From Rhodomicrobium sp. Az07 (GTDB taxonomy: Bacteria; Pseudomonadota; Alphaproteobacteria; Rhizobiales; Rhodomicrobiaceae), in assembly GCF_018619475.1 (NCBI RefSeq), contig NZ_JAHFZG010000015.1, positions 1-64,000 of the forward strand: a DNA stretch of 64,000 bases, in the 5' to 3' direction. The position numbers and the translations under genes are program-made. The notes below the pieces were generated by a model. The model worked only from the letters and a program-made list of their open reading frames with translations. It had not been told where the DNA came from and did not search any database. Numbering within the stretch: position 1 is the first letter of the stretch; every line of letters starts with the position of its first letter. Of the stretch, positions 20,657 to 28,348 are shown piece after piece.

Positions 20657-21541
20657 ATGAAGTGTCTCCCAATGCCCTCGGTGTCCGCGATATCCGGCTG
20701 GCTTGTTCTGTCCCTCTGCTTCGCGCTGTCGTGTTCACCCGCCCGGGCAAATGAAAAACCGGCCGAGGCGATCGAACTTGCCCCACATCGGGCGATATAC
20801 GACCTCGTGCTCGAAAGAACCGGCGCCGGCTCCAACATCAGCGACATTCGCGGCCAGTTGATCTACGACTTCACCGGCTCCGCGTGCGAGGGATACAAGC
20901 TCAACACGCGGCTGGTGACGGAAATCTACGACCGCGAAGGCAAGCAGAGCACCACTGATACGCGCTCTGAAAGCGTCGAGGACGGAAAAGGCCGCCGGTT
21001 CCGCTTCAACACGTCGCAGTACATGAACAAGAGCCCGAAGCCGGTCGACGCCACGTCCGGGCTCGCAGTCCGCGCGTCGCGGGGCGGCCGTGAGAGCGTA
21101 AAGGTGACGCTTTACAAGCCGAGGAAAGGCTCGTTCACGCTTCCCGGAAACATCTATTTCCCGACGCAGCATTCCATCGCGGTCCTGAAGGCGGCAAAGG
21201 CCGGAGAAACACGGCTTCAGGCCGATTTTTTCGACGGCTCCGACAAGGGCACGAAAGTTTACGAGACAACCACCGTGATCGGCGCACCGCTGCAACTCGC
21301 CGCAAACTCGCAGTTGCCACACCTCAAGAATGCGGAGGTGCTGGACGCGATCCAGTCATGGCCCGTGGTCGTCAGCTATTATGAGCAGAACGGCAAGAAG
21401 GACGGCCTGCCGACCTACGAGGTCTCGTTCCGCATCTATGCCAACGGTGTCAGCCGGAAACTCATGCTCGACTACGGAGCGTTCGCACTCAGCGGCGAAT
21501 TGTCGGCCATCGAATTCCTCCCACTCACGCCTTGCCGCTGA
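20657..21541 (+). CDS. eipB: EipB family periplasmic envelope-integrity protein (DUF1849)
   Basis: Periplasmic protein of 294 residues, matching the DUF1849/EipB family, which in Brucella is needed for cell-envelope integrity and folds as a beta-spiral. A signal peptide is clear at 1-31 ('SGWLVLSLCFALSCSPARA'). The mature part shows 'LAPHRAIYDLVLERTGAGSNI', the family opening, and 'GQLIYDFTGSACEGYKLNTR' with Cys77. A second cysteine is at the extreme C-terminus (Cys293, 'PLTPCR'). These two positions agree with the family's conserved disulfide. The ATG at 20657 gives the best signal peptide; one at 20618 is also in frame. No operon partners are evident. Confidence 0.88.
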   Translation: MKCLPMPSVSAISGWLVLSLCFALSCSPARANEKPAEAIELAPHRAIYDLVLERTGAGSNISDIRGQLIYDFTGSACEGYKLNTRLVTEIYDREGKQSTTDTRSESVEDGKGRRFRFNTSQYMNKSPKPVDATSGLAVRASRGGRESVKVTLYKPRKGSFTLPGNIYFPTQHSIAVLKAAKAGETRLQADFFDGSDKGTKVYETTTVIGAPLQLAANSQLPHLKNAEVLDAIQSWPVVVSYYEQNGKKDGLPTYEVSFRIYANGVSRKLMLDYGAFALSGELSAIEFLPLTPCR

Positions 21542-21788
21542 TCTGAACAGCCGTTTCGCTCGATCGCTGGCGCGTCGCGGGATTTGCGGCGCGCTCCAAG
21601 ACGCGTCGCTCTGAAACAGCCGCCCCCGCCTGTGCGTCTCACAGCCCTTGTTAAACCCCGCGATAACCATTGAGCGAGTTACCCACCGCGCGAAAAATCG
21701 AATTAAATGCGTGTTAAATCTTGTGCCTCTAACTTGCGTGGAGACGCCGCTTCCATGGAGGCGATGTCCGTATCGTCGGAGGTGTGTA

Positions 21789-21971
21789 ATGCGTGCGAAG
21801 CTTGAAGAATTCTGGATGGACGAACAGGGCGCGGCCGCCATCGAACTTGGCCTGATCGCCGCCGGTTTTTGCGTGGCGCTGATCACGCTCGCGGGCCAGA
21901 TGAACGACGAGGTGAAGATCATGTTCGAGCGCGTGCGCGAAATGCTGCGCTCGTTCAACACGCTGCAATAG
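21789..21971 (+). CDS. Flp family type IVb pilin
   Basis: Pilin subunit of the Tad/Flp system, 60 residues. The leader ends at a glycine followed by 'AAAIELGLIAAGF', the Flp processing region with the conserved Glu at position +4/+5. The hydrophobic helix 'LGLIAAGFCVALITLAGQM' follows. The ATG at 21789 has a strong GGAGGT site at 21778-21783. A prepilin peptidase gene begins 19 bp after the stop. The rest of a tad locus (cpaB-F, tadB-D) is not in the window. The usual second aromatic residue (E-Y) of Flp pilins is replaced by Leu. Confidence 0.88.
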   Translation: MRAKLEEFWMDEQGAAAIELGLIAAGFCVALITLAGQMNDEVKIMFERVREMLRSFNTLQ

Positions 21972-21990
21972 CCCCGTTCAGGTGAGCGCG

Positions 21991-22476
21991 ATGGACTCGT
22001 CCCTGACGTCGACGGTCGCGGCGGCCCTTCCCGTCTTGCTGGTATGGGCCGCCGCCGTCGATCTCCTGACGCGCGTGATTCCGAACAGGCTGGTGCTCGT
22101 GCTGGCCACATGCTTTGCCGTTTTCGCGCTCATCGCCGGGCTCGATGCCGCTCGCGTCGCCTCCCATGCCGGGTGTGCGCTTCTCGTTCTCGTCTGCGCC
22201 TACGCGCTTTACGCGGCTTCCCTTCTCGGGGGAGGCGACGCGAAGCTTCTGGCCGTGGCATCCCTCTGGATCGGCCCGGATGCGCTGCTTCCGTTTCTCG
22301 CGGGTACGGCTCTGGCGGGCGGGGTTCTGGCGCTCGTCTATCTCGCGGCCGATCTTGCGGGCGATGTGCTTCGCTCCGACGCGGTCACGCGCAATCACGC
22401 AACCGCGATCCCCTACGGCGCTGCCATCGCTGCGGGCGGCCTTGCCGTGATGCCGGACTGGCTTGCCTCAATTTAG
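21991..22476 (+). CDS. cpaA: prepilin peptidase, CpaA/TadV type
   Basis: Membrane-bound aspartic protease that cleaves and may methylate Flp prepilin. Of 161 residues, the two catalytic aspartates of type IV prepilin peptidases are visible: Asp24 in 'AAAVDLLTRVIPN' and Asp83 in the G-x-G-D motif 'LLGGGDAKLLA'. Several hydrophobic helices surround them, and there is no N-terminal zinc domain, as in the short CpaA group. A GTG at 21982 would add three residues. It lies 19 bp downstream of the Flp pilin gene, so enzyme and substrate are co-transcribed. Confidence 0.9.
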   Translation: MDSSLTSTVAAALPVLLVWAAAVDLLTRVIPNRLVLVLATCFAVFALIAGLDAARVASHAGCALLVLVCAYALYAASLLGGGDAKLLAVASLWIGPDALLPFLAGTALAGGVLALVYLAADLAGDVLRSDAVTRNHATAIPYGAAIAAGGLAVMPDWLASI

Positions 22477-22593
22477 CGGCTTTCTTGCACCGAAATTGTC
22501 GTTCTCCGCCGTTTTCGCGTCCGGATCGCGCGCCAGGACTCCTGCACGTTATAGGGGTGCATTTTTGCGGCCGATCCCCTATAGGTTCAAGGC

Positions 22594-24018
22594 ATGACGA
22601 TTTCCTACGAAACGATTCACGACGACATTTCCGAGCTTCTGGCGATCCATGGCAAGACCGCTATCAAGATCCGGGCTCTTCCCGGTGCAGAGCTTCGGGA
22701 CGATTTCACACGCTTCGTAACGCCCGCGCAGGCCGCCTGGCTCGACGCCATAGGCTGGAAGGCGAAGCCCGGCACGCACGCGCTTCTGCCGGGCGAGAAC
22801 GGGATCGCCGAAGTCGTGTACGCGCTTGGCGGCGAGGAGCCTTCTCCCGCATCCGCGCTTGCGCTCGGTGCGCTGCCCGCCATCTTGCCCGAGGGCACCT
22901 ACGAACTGTCGGGCTTTCCCGGCGCGCCCGAAGACGCGGTCCTTGCGTGGCTTCTCGGCGCCTACGAGTTTCGCCGCTACTTCACGCGCGATCCGAAGCC
23001 TGTCCGCGCGCTCGTCCTTCCGCAAGGCGTCGACCGCGCGGCGGTGATCGCCCGCGCGCAGGCCGTGTGGTTCGCGCGCGAACTCATCAATAGTCCCGCC
23101 AACGATCTCGGCCCCTCCGACCTTGCCGACGCCTTCGCGAGTATGGGGCGCGCCTTCAAGGCCGAGGTGAAGATCCTTCGCGGAGCGGCGTTCCTCGAAA
23201 AGAACTTCCCGCTTCTGCAAACGGTCGGCCGCGCCTCCACGCGGGAGCCCTGCCTTGCCGAACTCCATTGGGGCAACACGAAGCATCCCAAGGTGACGCT
23301 CGTCGGCAAGGGGATCTGCTTCGATACCGGCGGCCTCGACATCAAGCCGTCGTCGGCGATGACGCTGATGAAAAAGGACATGGGCGGCGCGGCGAGCGTG
23401 ATCGCTCTCGGCGCCATGATCATGGCCGCGAATCTGCCGGTGCGGCTGCGCATGCTGGTGCCCATCGCCGACAACCACATTTCGGGCAACGCATTTCGGC
23501 CGGGCGACATCATCAAGAGCCGCGCGGGGCTCACCGTCGAGATCGGCAACACCGACGCGGAAGGCCGCCTCGTGCTCGCCGATGCGCTCGCCTATGCCGA
23601 CGAGGACGGCCCGGACCTGATGATCGACATGGCGACCTTGACAGGCGCGGCGCGCGTGGCGCTCGGCCCCGATCTGCCGCCGTTCTATACCGAGGATGAA
23701 GACCTCGCCGCCGCCGTTCACAAGGCGGGCGCGCATGTGGGCGATCCGTTGTGGCGCCTGCCGTTCTGGATGCCCTACGACCGCGACCTCAAGAGCAAGG
23801 TCGCCGACGTGAACCACATTTCGAACAGCCCGTTTGCCGGGTCGATCACGGCGGCGCTGTTCCTGAAGCGCTTCGTGAAGAATGCGCGCCGCTATGTCCA
23901 CCTCGACATTTTCGCCTGGACGCCGCGCGCGCTGCCGGGCAAGCCGATGGGCGGCGAACCGCAAGGCGCGCGTGCCTTGTTCGAGGTGATCCGCAACGAA
24001 TATGGGAGAGACGCATGA
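22594..24018 (+). CDS. leucyl aminopeptidase family protein (M17)
   Basis: Metallo-aminopeptidase of peptidase family M17, 474 residues. The signature 'NTDAEGRLVLADALAYA' is present near residue 325. The metal ligands are in 'VGKGICFDTGGLDIKP' (about 242-257, with 'LMKKDMGGA') and 'MATLTGAARVALG'. The N-terminal half is divergent, as in the PepB-like branch. The stop overlaps the start of the NlpC/P60 gene (ATGA at 24015-24018), so the two are translationally coupled. It probably recycles peptides, perhaps cell-wall peptides given its partner. Start ATG at 22594. Confidence 0.93.
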   Translation: MTISYETIHDDISELLAIHGKTAIKIRALPGAELRDDFTRFVTPAQAAWLDAIGWKAKPGTHALLPGENGIAEVVYALGGEEPSPASALALGALPAILPEGTYELSGFPGAPEDAVLAWLLGAYEFRRYFTRDPKPVRALVLPQGVDRAAVIARAQAVWFARELINSPANDLGPSDLADAFASMGRAFKAEVKILRGAAFLEKNFPLLQTVGRASTREPCLAELHWGNTKHPKVTLVGKGICFDTGGLDIKPSSAMTLMKKDMGGAASVIALGAMIMAANLPVRLRMLVPIADNHISGNAFRPGDIIKSRAGLTVEIGNTDAEGRLVLADALAYADEDGPDLMIDMATLTGAARVALGPDLPPFYTEDEDLAAAVHKAGAHVGDPLWRLPFWMPYDRDLKSKVADVNHISNSPFAGSITAALFLKRFVKNARRYVHLDIFAWTPRALPGKPMGGEPQGARALFEVIRNEYGRDA

Positions 24019-25286
24019 CGCAGCTCGATCCTCGCCTCCACGCTTACCGGGAAGACCTCGCCGCCGCGTCGCTGCAAGACCGCGTGCGCGCGCAACGCTA
24101 CGTTCACGGTGAGGTGCGGCAAGTTGCAGCGCCCTCCGCGCCTGTGCGTGTCGCGCCGAAATTCGAGGCCGAACAGGCGACCGAGGCGCTGTCAGGCGAA
24201 CTCGTGACGCTTTATGAGGTCCGCGACGGGTTCGGCTGGGTACAGCTGCACGAGGACGGCTATGTCGGCTACATGCAGCTCGATGCGCTCTCCTCGCTGG
24301 TCGAGGACAACACGCACCGGGTCAGCGCGCGCCTCACCTATCTCTATCCCGTGCCGGACATGAAGCGCCCGCCGATCACGAAGTTGAGCTTCTCGTCGAC
24401 CGTGCTGCCTATCAGTCGCGCGGATGGCCGCTTCCTTGAGCTGTCGCGCGGGGGCTATATCTTCGCCGACCATCTGGTGGGCATCCGCGAGCGCGCGCGC
24501 GAGTTTGTACGGGTGGCCGAGCGCATGGTCGGCGTGCCCTACCTCTGGGGCGGCAAGACTTCGCTCGGGATCGACTGTTCGGGCCTCGTGCAGGTTTCCT
24601 TGCAGGCGGCGGGCGTGCCCTCGCTTCGCGACACCGACATGCAGATGGCGAGCGCGGGCGAAGCGCTCGATCCGTCCAATCTCGACGCTATCCAGCGCGG
24701 CGACCTTATCTTCTGGAAAGGCCACGTCGCCATCGCGCAATCGCCGGACTGGATGATTCACGCGAGCGGCCATCACATGGAAGTTGTGGTCGAGCAGATC
24801 CGGCGCGCCGTGGAGCGTTACGCCGAAGCGGGAGCCCCGGTTCTCGCGATTATCCGCCCGAACCTTGAGACGAAATCTGCGCCTGAGCCGGAAATCGCCG
24901 CGCCTTCCGAAAGCCCTCGGGCGGCAGAGCCAGCGGCGCAGCCGCAACACGCTTCGGTCGCGGAACAGGGCAACGAAGCCGTTCGCGCAGCCCATGCCGC
25001 GAGTGCAGCTGCGGCCCCGGCTCAACCCATTGCCGCTCAAGCGCAACGCTCTGCAACAGCGCCTGTACCGCCTTCACCGCCGCGCGGCGAAAGGCAACGC
25101 GCCGCGCTGACGCAGGCGGTTGCCCCTCAGGCATCGGAACCGCATGCCGCGCCCGCGCAGGCGCAACTCGAATCCGCAGCCAAGCGCGCGGCGCAGGAAC
25201 TTTCGCGGCGCGTGACGCAGGATGATGGACGGCAGGCGCAGGCTACCGGTCCGCGCGCGCTCGACGCCAAGAAGGACGGCGCTTGA
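24015..25286 (+). CDS. NlpC/P60 family cysteine peptidase with long low-complexity tail
   Basis: Predicted peptidoglycan hydrolase (C40 family), 423 residues. Residues about 20-160 contain SH3-like segments ('LVTLYEVRDGFGWVQLHEDGYVGYM', abridged). The catalytic domain spans about 160-280, with Cys188 in 'IDCSGLVQ', His237 in 'WKGHVAIA' and His249 in 'WMIHASGHH'. From about 285 to the end the protein is rich in Ala, Pro, Gln and Glu with no predicted fold. This tail is unusual, because many relatives end near residue 285. No signal peptide is visible. The start codon overlaps the stop of the M17 aminopeptidase, as in other Hyphomicrobiales. Confidence 0.9.
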   Translation: MTQLDPRLHAYREDLAAASLQDRVRAQRYVHGEVRQVAAPSAPVRVAPKFEAEQATEALSGELVTLYEVRDGFGWVQLHEDGYVGYMQLDALSSLVEDNTHRVSARLTYLYPVPDMKRPPITKLSFSSTVLPISRADGRFLELSRGGYIFADHLVGIRERAREFVRVAERMVGVPYLWGGKTSLGIDCSGLVQVSLQAAGVPSLRDTDMQMASAGEALDPSNLDAIQRGDLIFWKGHVAIAQSPDWMIHASGHHMEVVVEQIRRAVERYAEAGAPVLAIIRPNLETKSAPEPEIAAPSESPRAAEPAAQPQHASVAEQGNEAVRAAHAASAAAAPAQPIAAQAQRSATAPVPPSPPRGERQRAALTQAVAPQASEPHAAPAQAQLESAAKRAAQELSRRVTQDDGRQAQATGPRALDAKKDGA

Positions 25287-25337
25287 GACACGCAAGCGGA
25301 TCCGCCCCGGACGGGCGCGCCGCGGCCGCCGCAAGCG

Positions 25338-26111
25338 TCAGAATACCGGGAACGGGAAATATTTCGCGTTGATCTTCGCGTAGGTGCCGTCCTTCACGAT
25401 GCCGTCGAGAGCGTCGTTGAAGCGCTTCACCAGCGCCTCATCGCCCTTCCGCAGCGCGATTCCCACGCCGGAGCCGAAATATGCCTCGTCGGCGAGTTCG
25501 GTCGGCGCGATCTCGCAGCATTGGCCCTCGGGGGTCTTCAGCCAGTCGTAGACGGCGAGCTTGTCATACAGCACGTAATCCACCCGCCCCGCTGAAAGGT
25601 CGCGATAGGCGTCGGCCACCGTGTTGTAAAGCCGCACGATGGAGCGGCGATATTTGTCTTCGAGGAAGGCCGAATGGTTCGTCGCCGTTTGCACGCCGAC
25701 GGGCTTGCCGGTGAGTGCCCTTGGCGAAATGTCTGTCGCGTCGAAGCCCTTGCGCACCACGAACACGCTCGGCGAGCGGTAATAAGGCGTGGTGAAAGCC
25801 ACCACCTTCTTGCGGTCTTCGGTGATGTTGAGCGACGCGACGATGGCGTCGTATTTCTTCGCGAGGAGCGCCGGCATGATGCCGTCCCAATCCTGCTCGG
25901 TAATCTCGCACTCGGCTTGCATCTTCGCGCACAGCGCCTTCGCGATATCGACATCGAAGCCCTGCACCTCGCCGCTCGCGTCGATGATACTGAACGGCGG
26001 ATTCGTGCCTTCGGTCGCGATGCGGATTTTCGTTTGTGCGAAGGCGGAAAGCGGAAGGAGGCAGACGAGAATGACGAGCGCTAGAAGGCGCGAGAGCGGG
26101 GCTTTGACCAT
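25338..26111 (-). CDS. polar amino acid ABC transporter substrate-binding protein
   Basis: Periplasmic binding protein of the SBP_bac_3 family (HisJ/ArgT type), 257 residues. A signal peptide spans 1-25 ('LLALVILVCLLPLSAFA'). The mature start 'KIRIATEGTNPPFSIID' and 'GFDVDIAKALCAKM' are the family signature. 'LNITEDRKKVVAFTTPYY' and 'GIALRKGDEALVKRFNDAL' are also diagnostic. The ligand is probably a polar or basic amino acid. It follows an amino-acid-type ATPase gene by 15 bp, but no matching HisQ/HisM permease gene is present in the window. Confidence 0.92.
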   Translation of the reverse strand: MVKAPLSRLLALVILVCLLPLSAFAQTKIRIATEGTNPPFSIIDASGEVQGFDVDIAKALCAKMQAECEITEQDWDGIMPALLAKKYDAIVASLNITEDRKKVVAFTTPYYRSPSVFVVRKGFDATDISPRALTGKPVGVQTATNHSAFLEDKYRRSIVRLYNTVADAYRDLSAGRVDYVLYDKLAVYDWLKTPEGQCCEIAPTELADEAYFGSGVGIALRKGDEALVKRFNDALDGIVKDGTYAKINAKYFPFPVF

Positions 26112-26126
26112 GGTTTCGCCGGGCGG

Positions 26127-26927
26127 TTAGAGTCCGTTGTCCTCTAACGTAGGCAGCGGAGTTTCGCGCGTAAAGCCGCCCGCGCGGAAAGCTTCGAGGA
26201 ATTGAACGAGGCGCGGGCTTCGCGGCGCGGCGAACAGGTCGACGGACGGCCCTTCTTCCTCGATGCGGCCATCGGCGAGAAACAGGGTGCGGGCCGACAC
26301 GTCGCGGGCGAATGCCATCTCGTGCGTCACGATGACGAGCGTGCGGCCTTCGTCGGCAAGCCGCCGGATCACGGCGAGCACTTCGCCCACGAGTTCCGGA
26401 TCGAGCGCAGAAGTCGGCTCATCGAACAGGATCACATCGGGATGAACGGCGAGCGCGCGGGCGATGGCGGCGCGCTGCTGCTGCCCGCCGGACAGTTCGG
26501 CGGGGTAAGCATCGGCGCGGTGCGCAAGGCCTACCTTCTCCAACAGCGCGCGCGCTTCCTCGACGGCTTCGGCGCGCGACCGGCCATGCACATGGACCGG
26601 CGCCTCGATCACATTTCCGAGAACGGTCATGTGATGCCACAGGTTGAAGCTCTGGAAGACCATCGCGACGCGGCGACGCAGCCGCTCCACCTGCCGCGCT
26701 TCGGGCTTCTTGCCCGGTTCGATGCGCACATGCTCGCCGCCCGCGACGATCTCGCCCGCGTCCGGCGTCTCAAGCAGGTTGAGGCAACGCAGGAACGTGC
26801 TCTTGCCGGAGCCTGACGAACCGATGATCGAGATCACCTCGCCCTTCTCGGCGGCGAGCGAAATCCCCTTCAGCACCTGAACGGCGCCGAAACTCTTGGT
26901 GATGCCTCGTGCTTCGAGTGCGATCAT
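26127..26927 (-). CDS. polar amino acid ABC transporter ATP-binding protein (HisP-like)
   Basis: ATPase of the HisP/GlnQ group, 266 residues. Walker A is 'GSSGSGKSTFLRC' (about 38). The Q-loop region is 'MVFQSFNLWHHMTVLGNV', typical of amino-acid transporters. The signature is 'LSGGQQQRAAIARAL', Walker B is 'VILFDEPTSALDPE', and the H-loop is 'VTHEMAFARDV'. The insert 'GGEHVRIEPGKKPEARQV' is typical of the histidine/lysine/arginine branch. It is preceded by another ABC ATPase gene 11 bp upstream and followed by a binding-protein gene. No amino-acid permease accompanies it. Confidence 0.93.
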   Translation of the reverse strand: MIALEARGITKSFGAVQVLKGISLAAEKGEVISIIGSSGSGKSTFLRCLNLLETPDAGEIVAGGEHVRIEPGKKPEARQVERLRRRVAMVFQSFNLWHHMTVLGNVIEAPVHVHGRSRAEAVEEARALLEKVGLAHRADAYPAELSGGQQQRAAIARALAVHPDVILFDEPTSALDPELVGEVLAVIRRLADEGRTLVIVTHEMAFARDVSARTLFLADGRIEEEGPSVDLFAAPRSPRLVQFLEAFRAGGFTRETPLPTLEDNGL

Positions 26928-26938
26928 GCGAGCCGTCC

Positions 26939-28264
26939 TTATGCCGGATTGTCGAGACTGATCATCCCCCTCTCGCCGTCATAGGCAAGCACTTCCGCAT
27001 AGCGCGCCCAGTTGATGACGGTGTGAAGGGTGCGCTCGGCATCGTCCTCCGGCATGTTGTCTTCAAGCTCGTCCTGAAAGCGGATGATCGAGGCGCGGCG
27101 GCTCGAACGCTCCTCAAGGATGCGCCGGATATGAGCCGCGAGCGGTACATAGGCGAGAAGATGCTGCGCGAACTGCGCCTTGCGTTCGTCGACGCCCGCA
27201 TCCACGAAGCGGCGGCCCGCGTCGGTGATCTTGAGGTCGCCTTCCGCGAGTTCGGCGAAGCGCAGAAGTTGCAGCGTCTCGGCGGCGGGGAACAGTTCGT
27301 CCACCTCCATTTGCGCGCGCTCGGCCAGCGGCGGCAGGTCTGCGCGGCCGTTGAACGGCGGCTCGGCCAGCGTTTCAAGCAGGCCCGCCAGCGTGTTCGT
27401 GGACACATCCGGCAGGCTCATGTTGATGCCGGAGCCGGGGAATATGCCTTCGCCGCGCGAGGGTGTGGCCGTGGGCTTGGCGGTCATGCGCGCATAGATG
27501 TCGTCCACCATGGCGCGGAAGGCCGGATCGACGCGATTTCTCGGCTGCGGCAGGTTCACCTTGATCTCGGCGATGACGCGGCCAGGGTTCGACGAGAAGA
27601 CGAGGATGCGGTCGCTCATCAACACCGCTTCCTCGATGTTGTGCGTGACGAGCAGGATGGACTTTATCGGCATGCGGGCTTCCGCCCACAGGTCGAGGAG
27701 GTCCGTGCGGAGCGTCTCGGCGGTCAGCACGTCGAGCGCGGAGAAGGGCTCGTCCATCAACAGCACCTTCGGATCGACGACGAGCGCGCGCGCAAGGCCG
27801 ACGCGCTGGCGCATGCCGCCGGACAGCTCCTTCGGATAGGCGTTCTCGAAGCCGTCGAGGCCGATGAGGTCGATGGCGGCCAGCGCGCGCTTCCTGCGCT
27901 CCTCGGCGCCAACGCCCTGCGCTTCGAGGCCGATTTCCACGTTTTCCTGTACCGTGAGCCATGGGAACAGCGCGAAGCTCTGGAAGACCATGGCGAGACC
28001 GTCGGCGGGGCCGGACACGCGCTTGCCTTCGACCAGGACTTCGCCTTCGCTCGGCGCGAGGAGGCCGGAGATGATGCGAAGCAACGTCGACTTGCCGGAG
28101 CCGGAGCGCCCCAGCAGCGCGACGATCTCGCCGCTGTAGAGCGTGAGATTCACGTCTTCGAGCACGAGCAGATTGCTGCTTGTGCCGCGCTTGTAAAAAT
28201 GGCGAACATCCCGCACGGTGACGAGCGGCGTGCGGCCGTTGCTGCGCGGCGTGACGACTCCCAT
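26939..28264 (-). CDS. ABC transporter ATPase with C-terminal AAA-associated domain (NitT/TauT type)
   Basis: ATPase of 441 residues. The N-terminal 260 residues are a NitT/TauT-type ABC ATPase: Walker A 'GRSGSGKSTLLRI', signature 'LSGGMRQRVGLARAL', Walker B 'VLLMDEPFSALD', H-loop 'VTHNIEEAV'. About 150 further residues follow ('LLETLAEPPFNGRADLPPLAE' onward, abridged). They resemble the AAA-associated C-terminal domain found on some nitrate/sulfonate-type ATPases, perhaps a regulatory module. The permease gene is directly upstream (84 bp) and the HisP-like gene 11 bp downstream. The transported substrate cannot be read from sequence. Confidence 0.9.
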   Translation of the reverse strand: MGVVTPRSNGRTPLVTVRDVRHFYKRGTSSNLLVLEDVNLTLYSGEIVALLGRSGSGKSTLLRIISGLLAPSEGEVLVEGKRVSGPADGLAMVFQSFALFPWLTVQENVEIGLEAQGVGAEERRKRALAAIDLIGLDGFENAYPKELSGGMRQRVGLARALVVDPKVLLMDEPFSALDVLTAETLRTDLLDLWAEARMPIKSILLVTHNIEEAVLMSDRILVFSSNPGRVIAEIKVNLPQPRNRVDPAFRAMVDDIYARMTAKPTATPSRGEGIFPGSGINMSLPDVSTNTLAGLLETLAEPPFNGRADLPPLAERAQMEVDELFPAAETLQLLRFAELAEGDLKITDAGRRFVDAGVDERKAQFAQHLLAYVPLAAHIRRILEERSSRRASIIRFQDELEDNMPEDDAERTLHTVINWARYAEVLAYDGERGMISLDNPA

Positions 28265-28348
28265 GGCCCTCTCCTGTTTTCATCCCGCGATCCACGGGGC
28301 GCATACGCCCCGCGAAGATAGTTCCGGAATCAAGGTCTCGCTTCAGGT

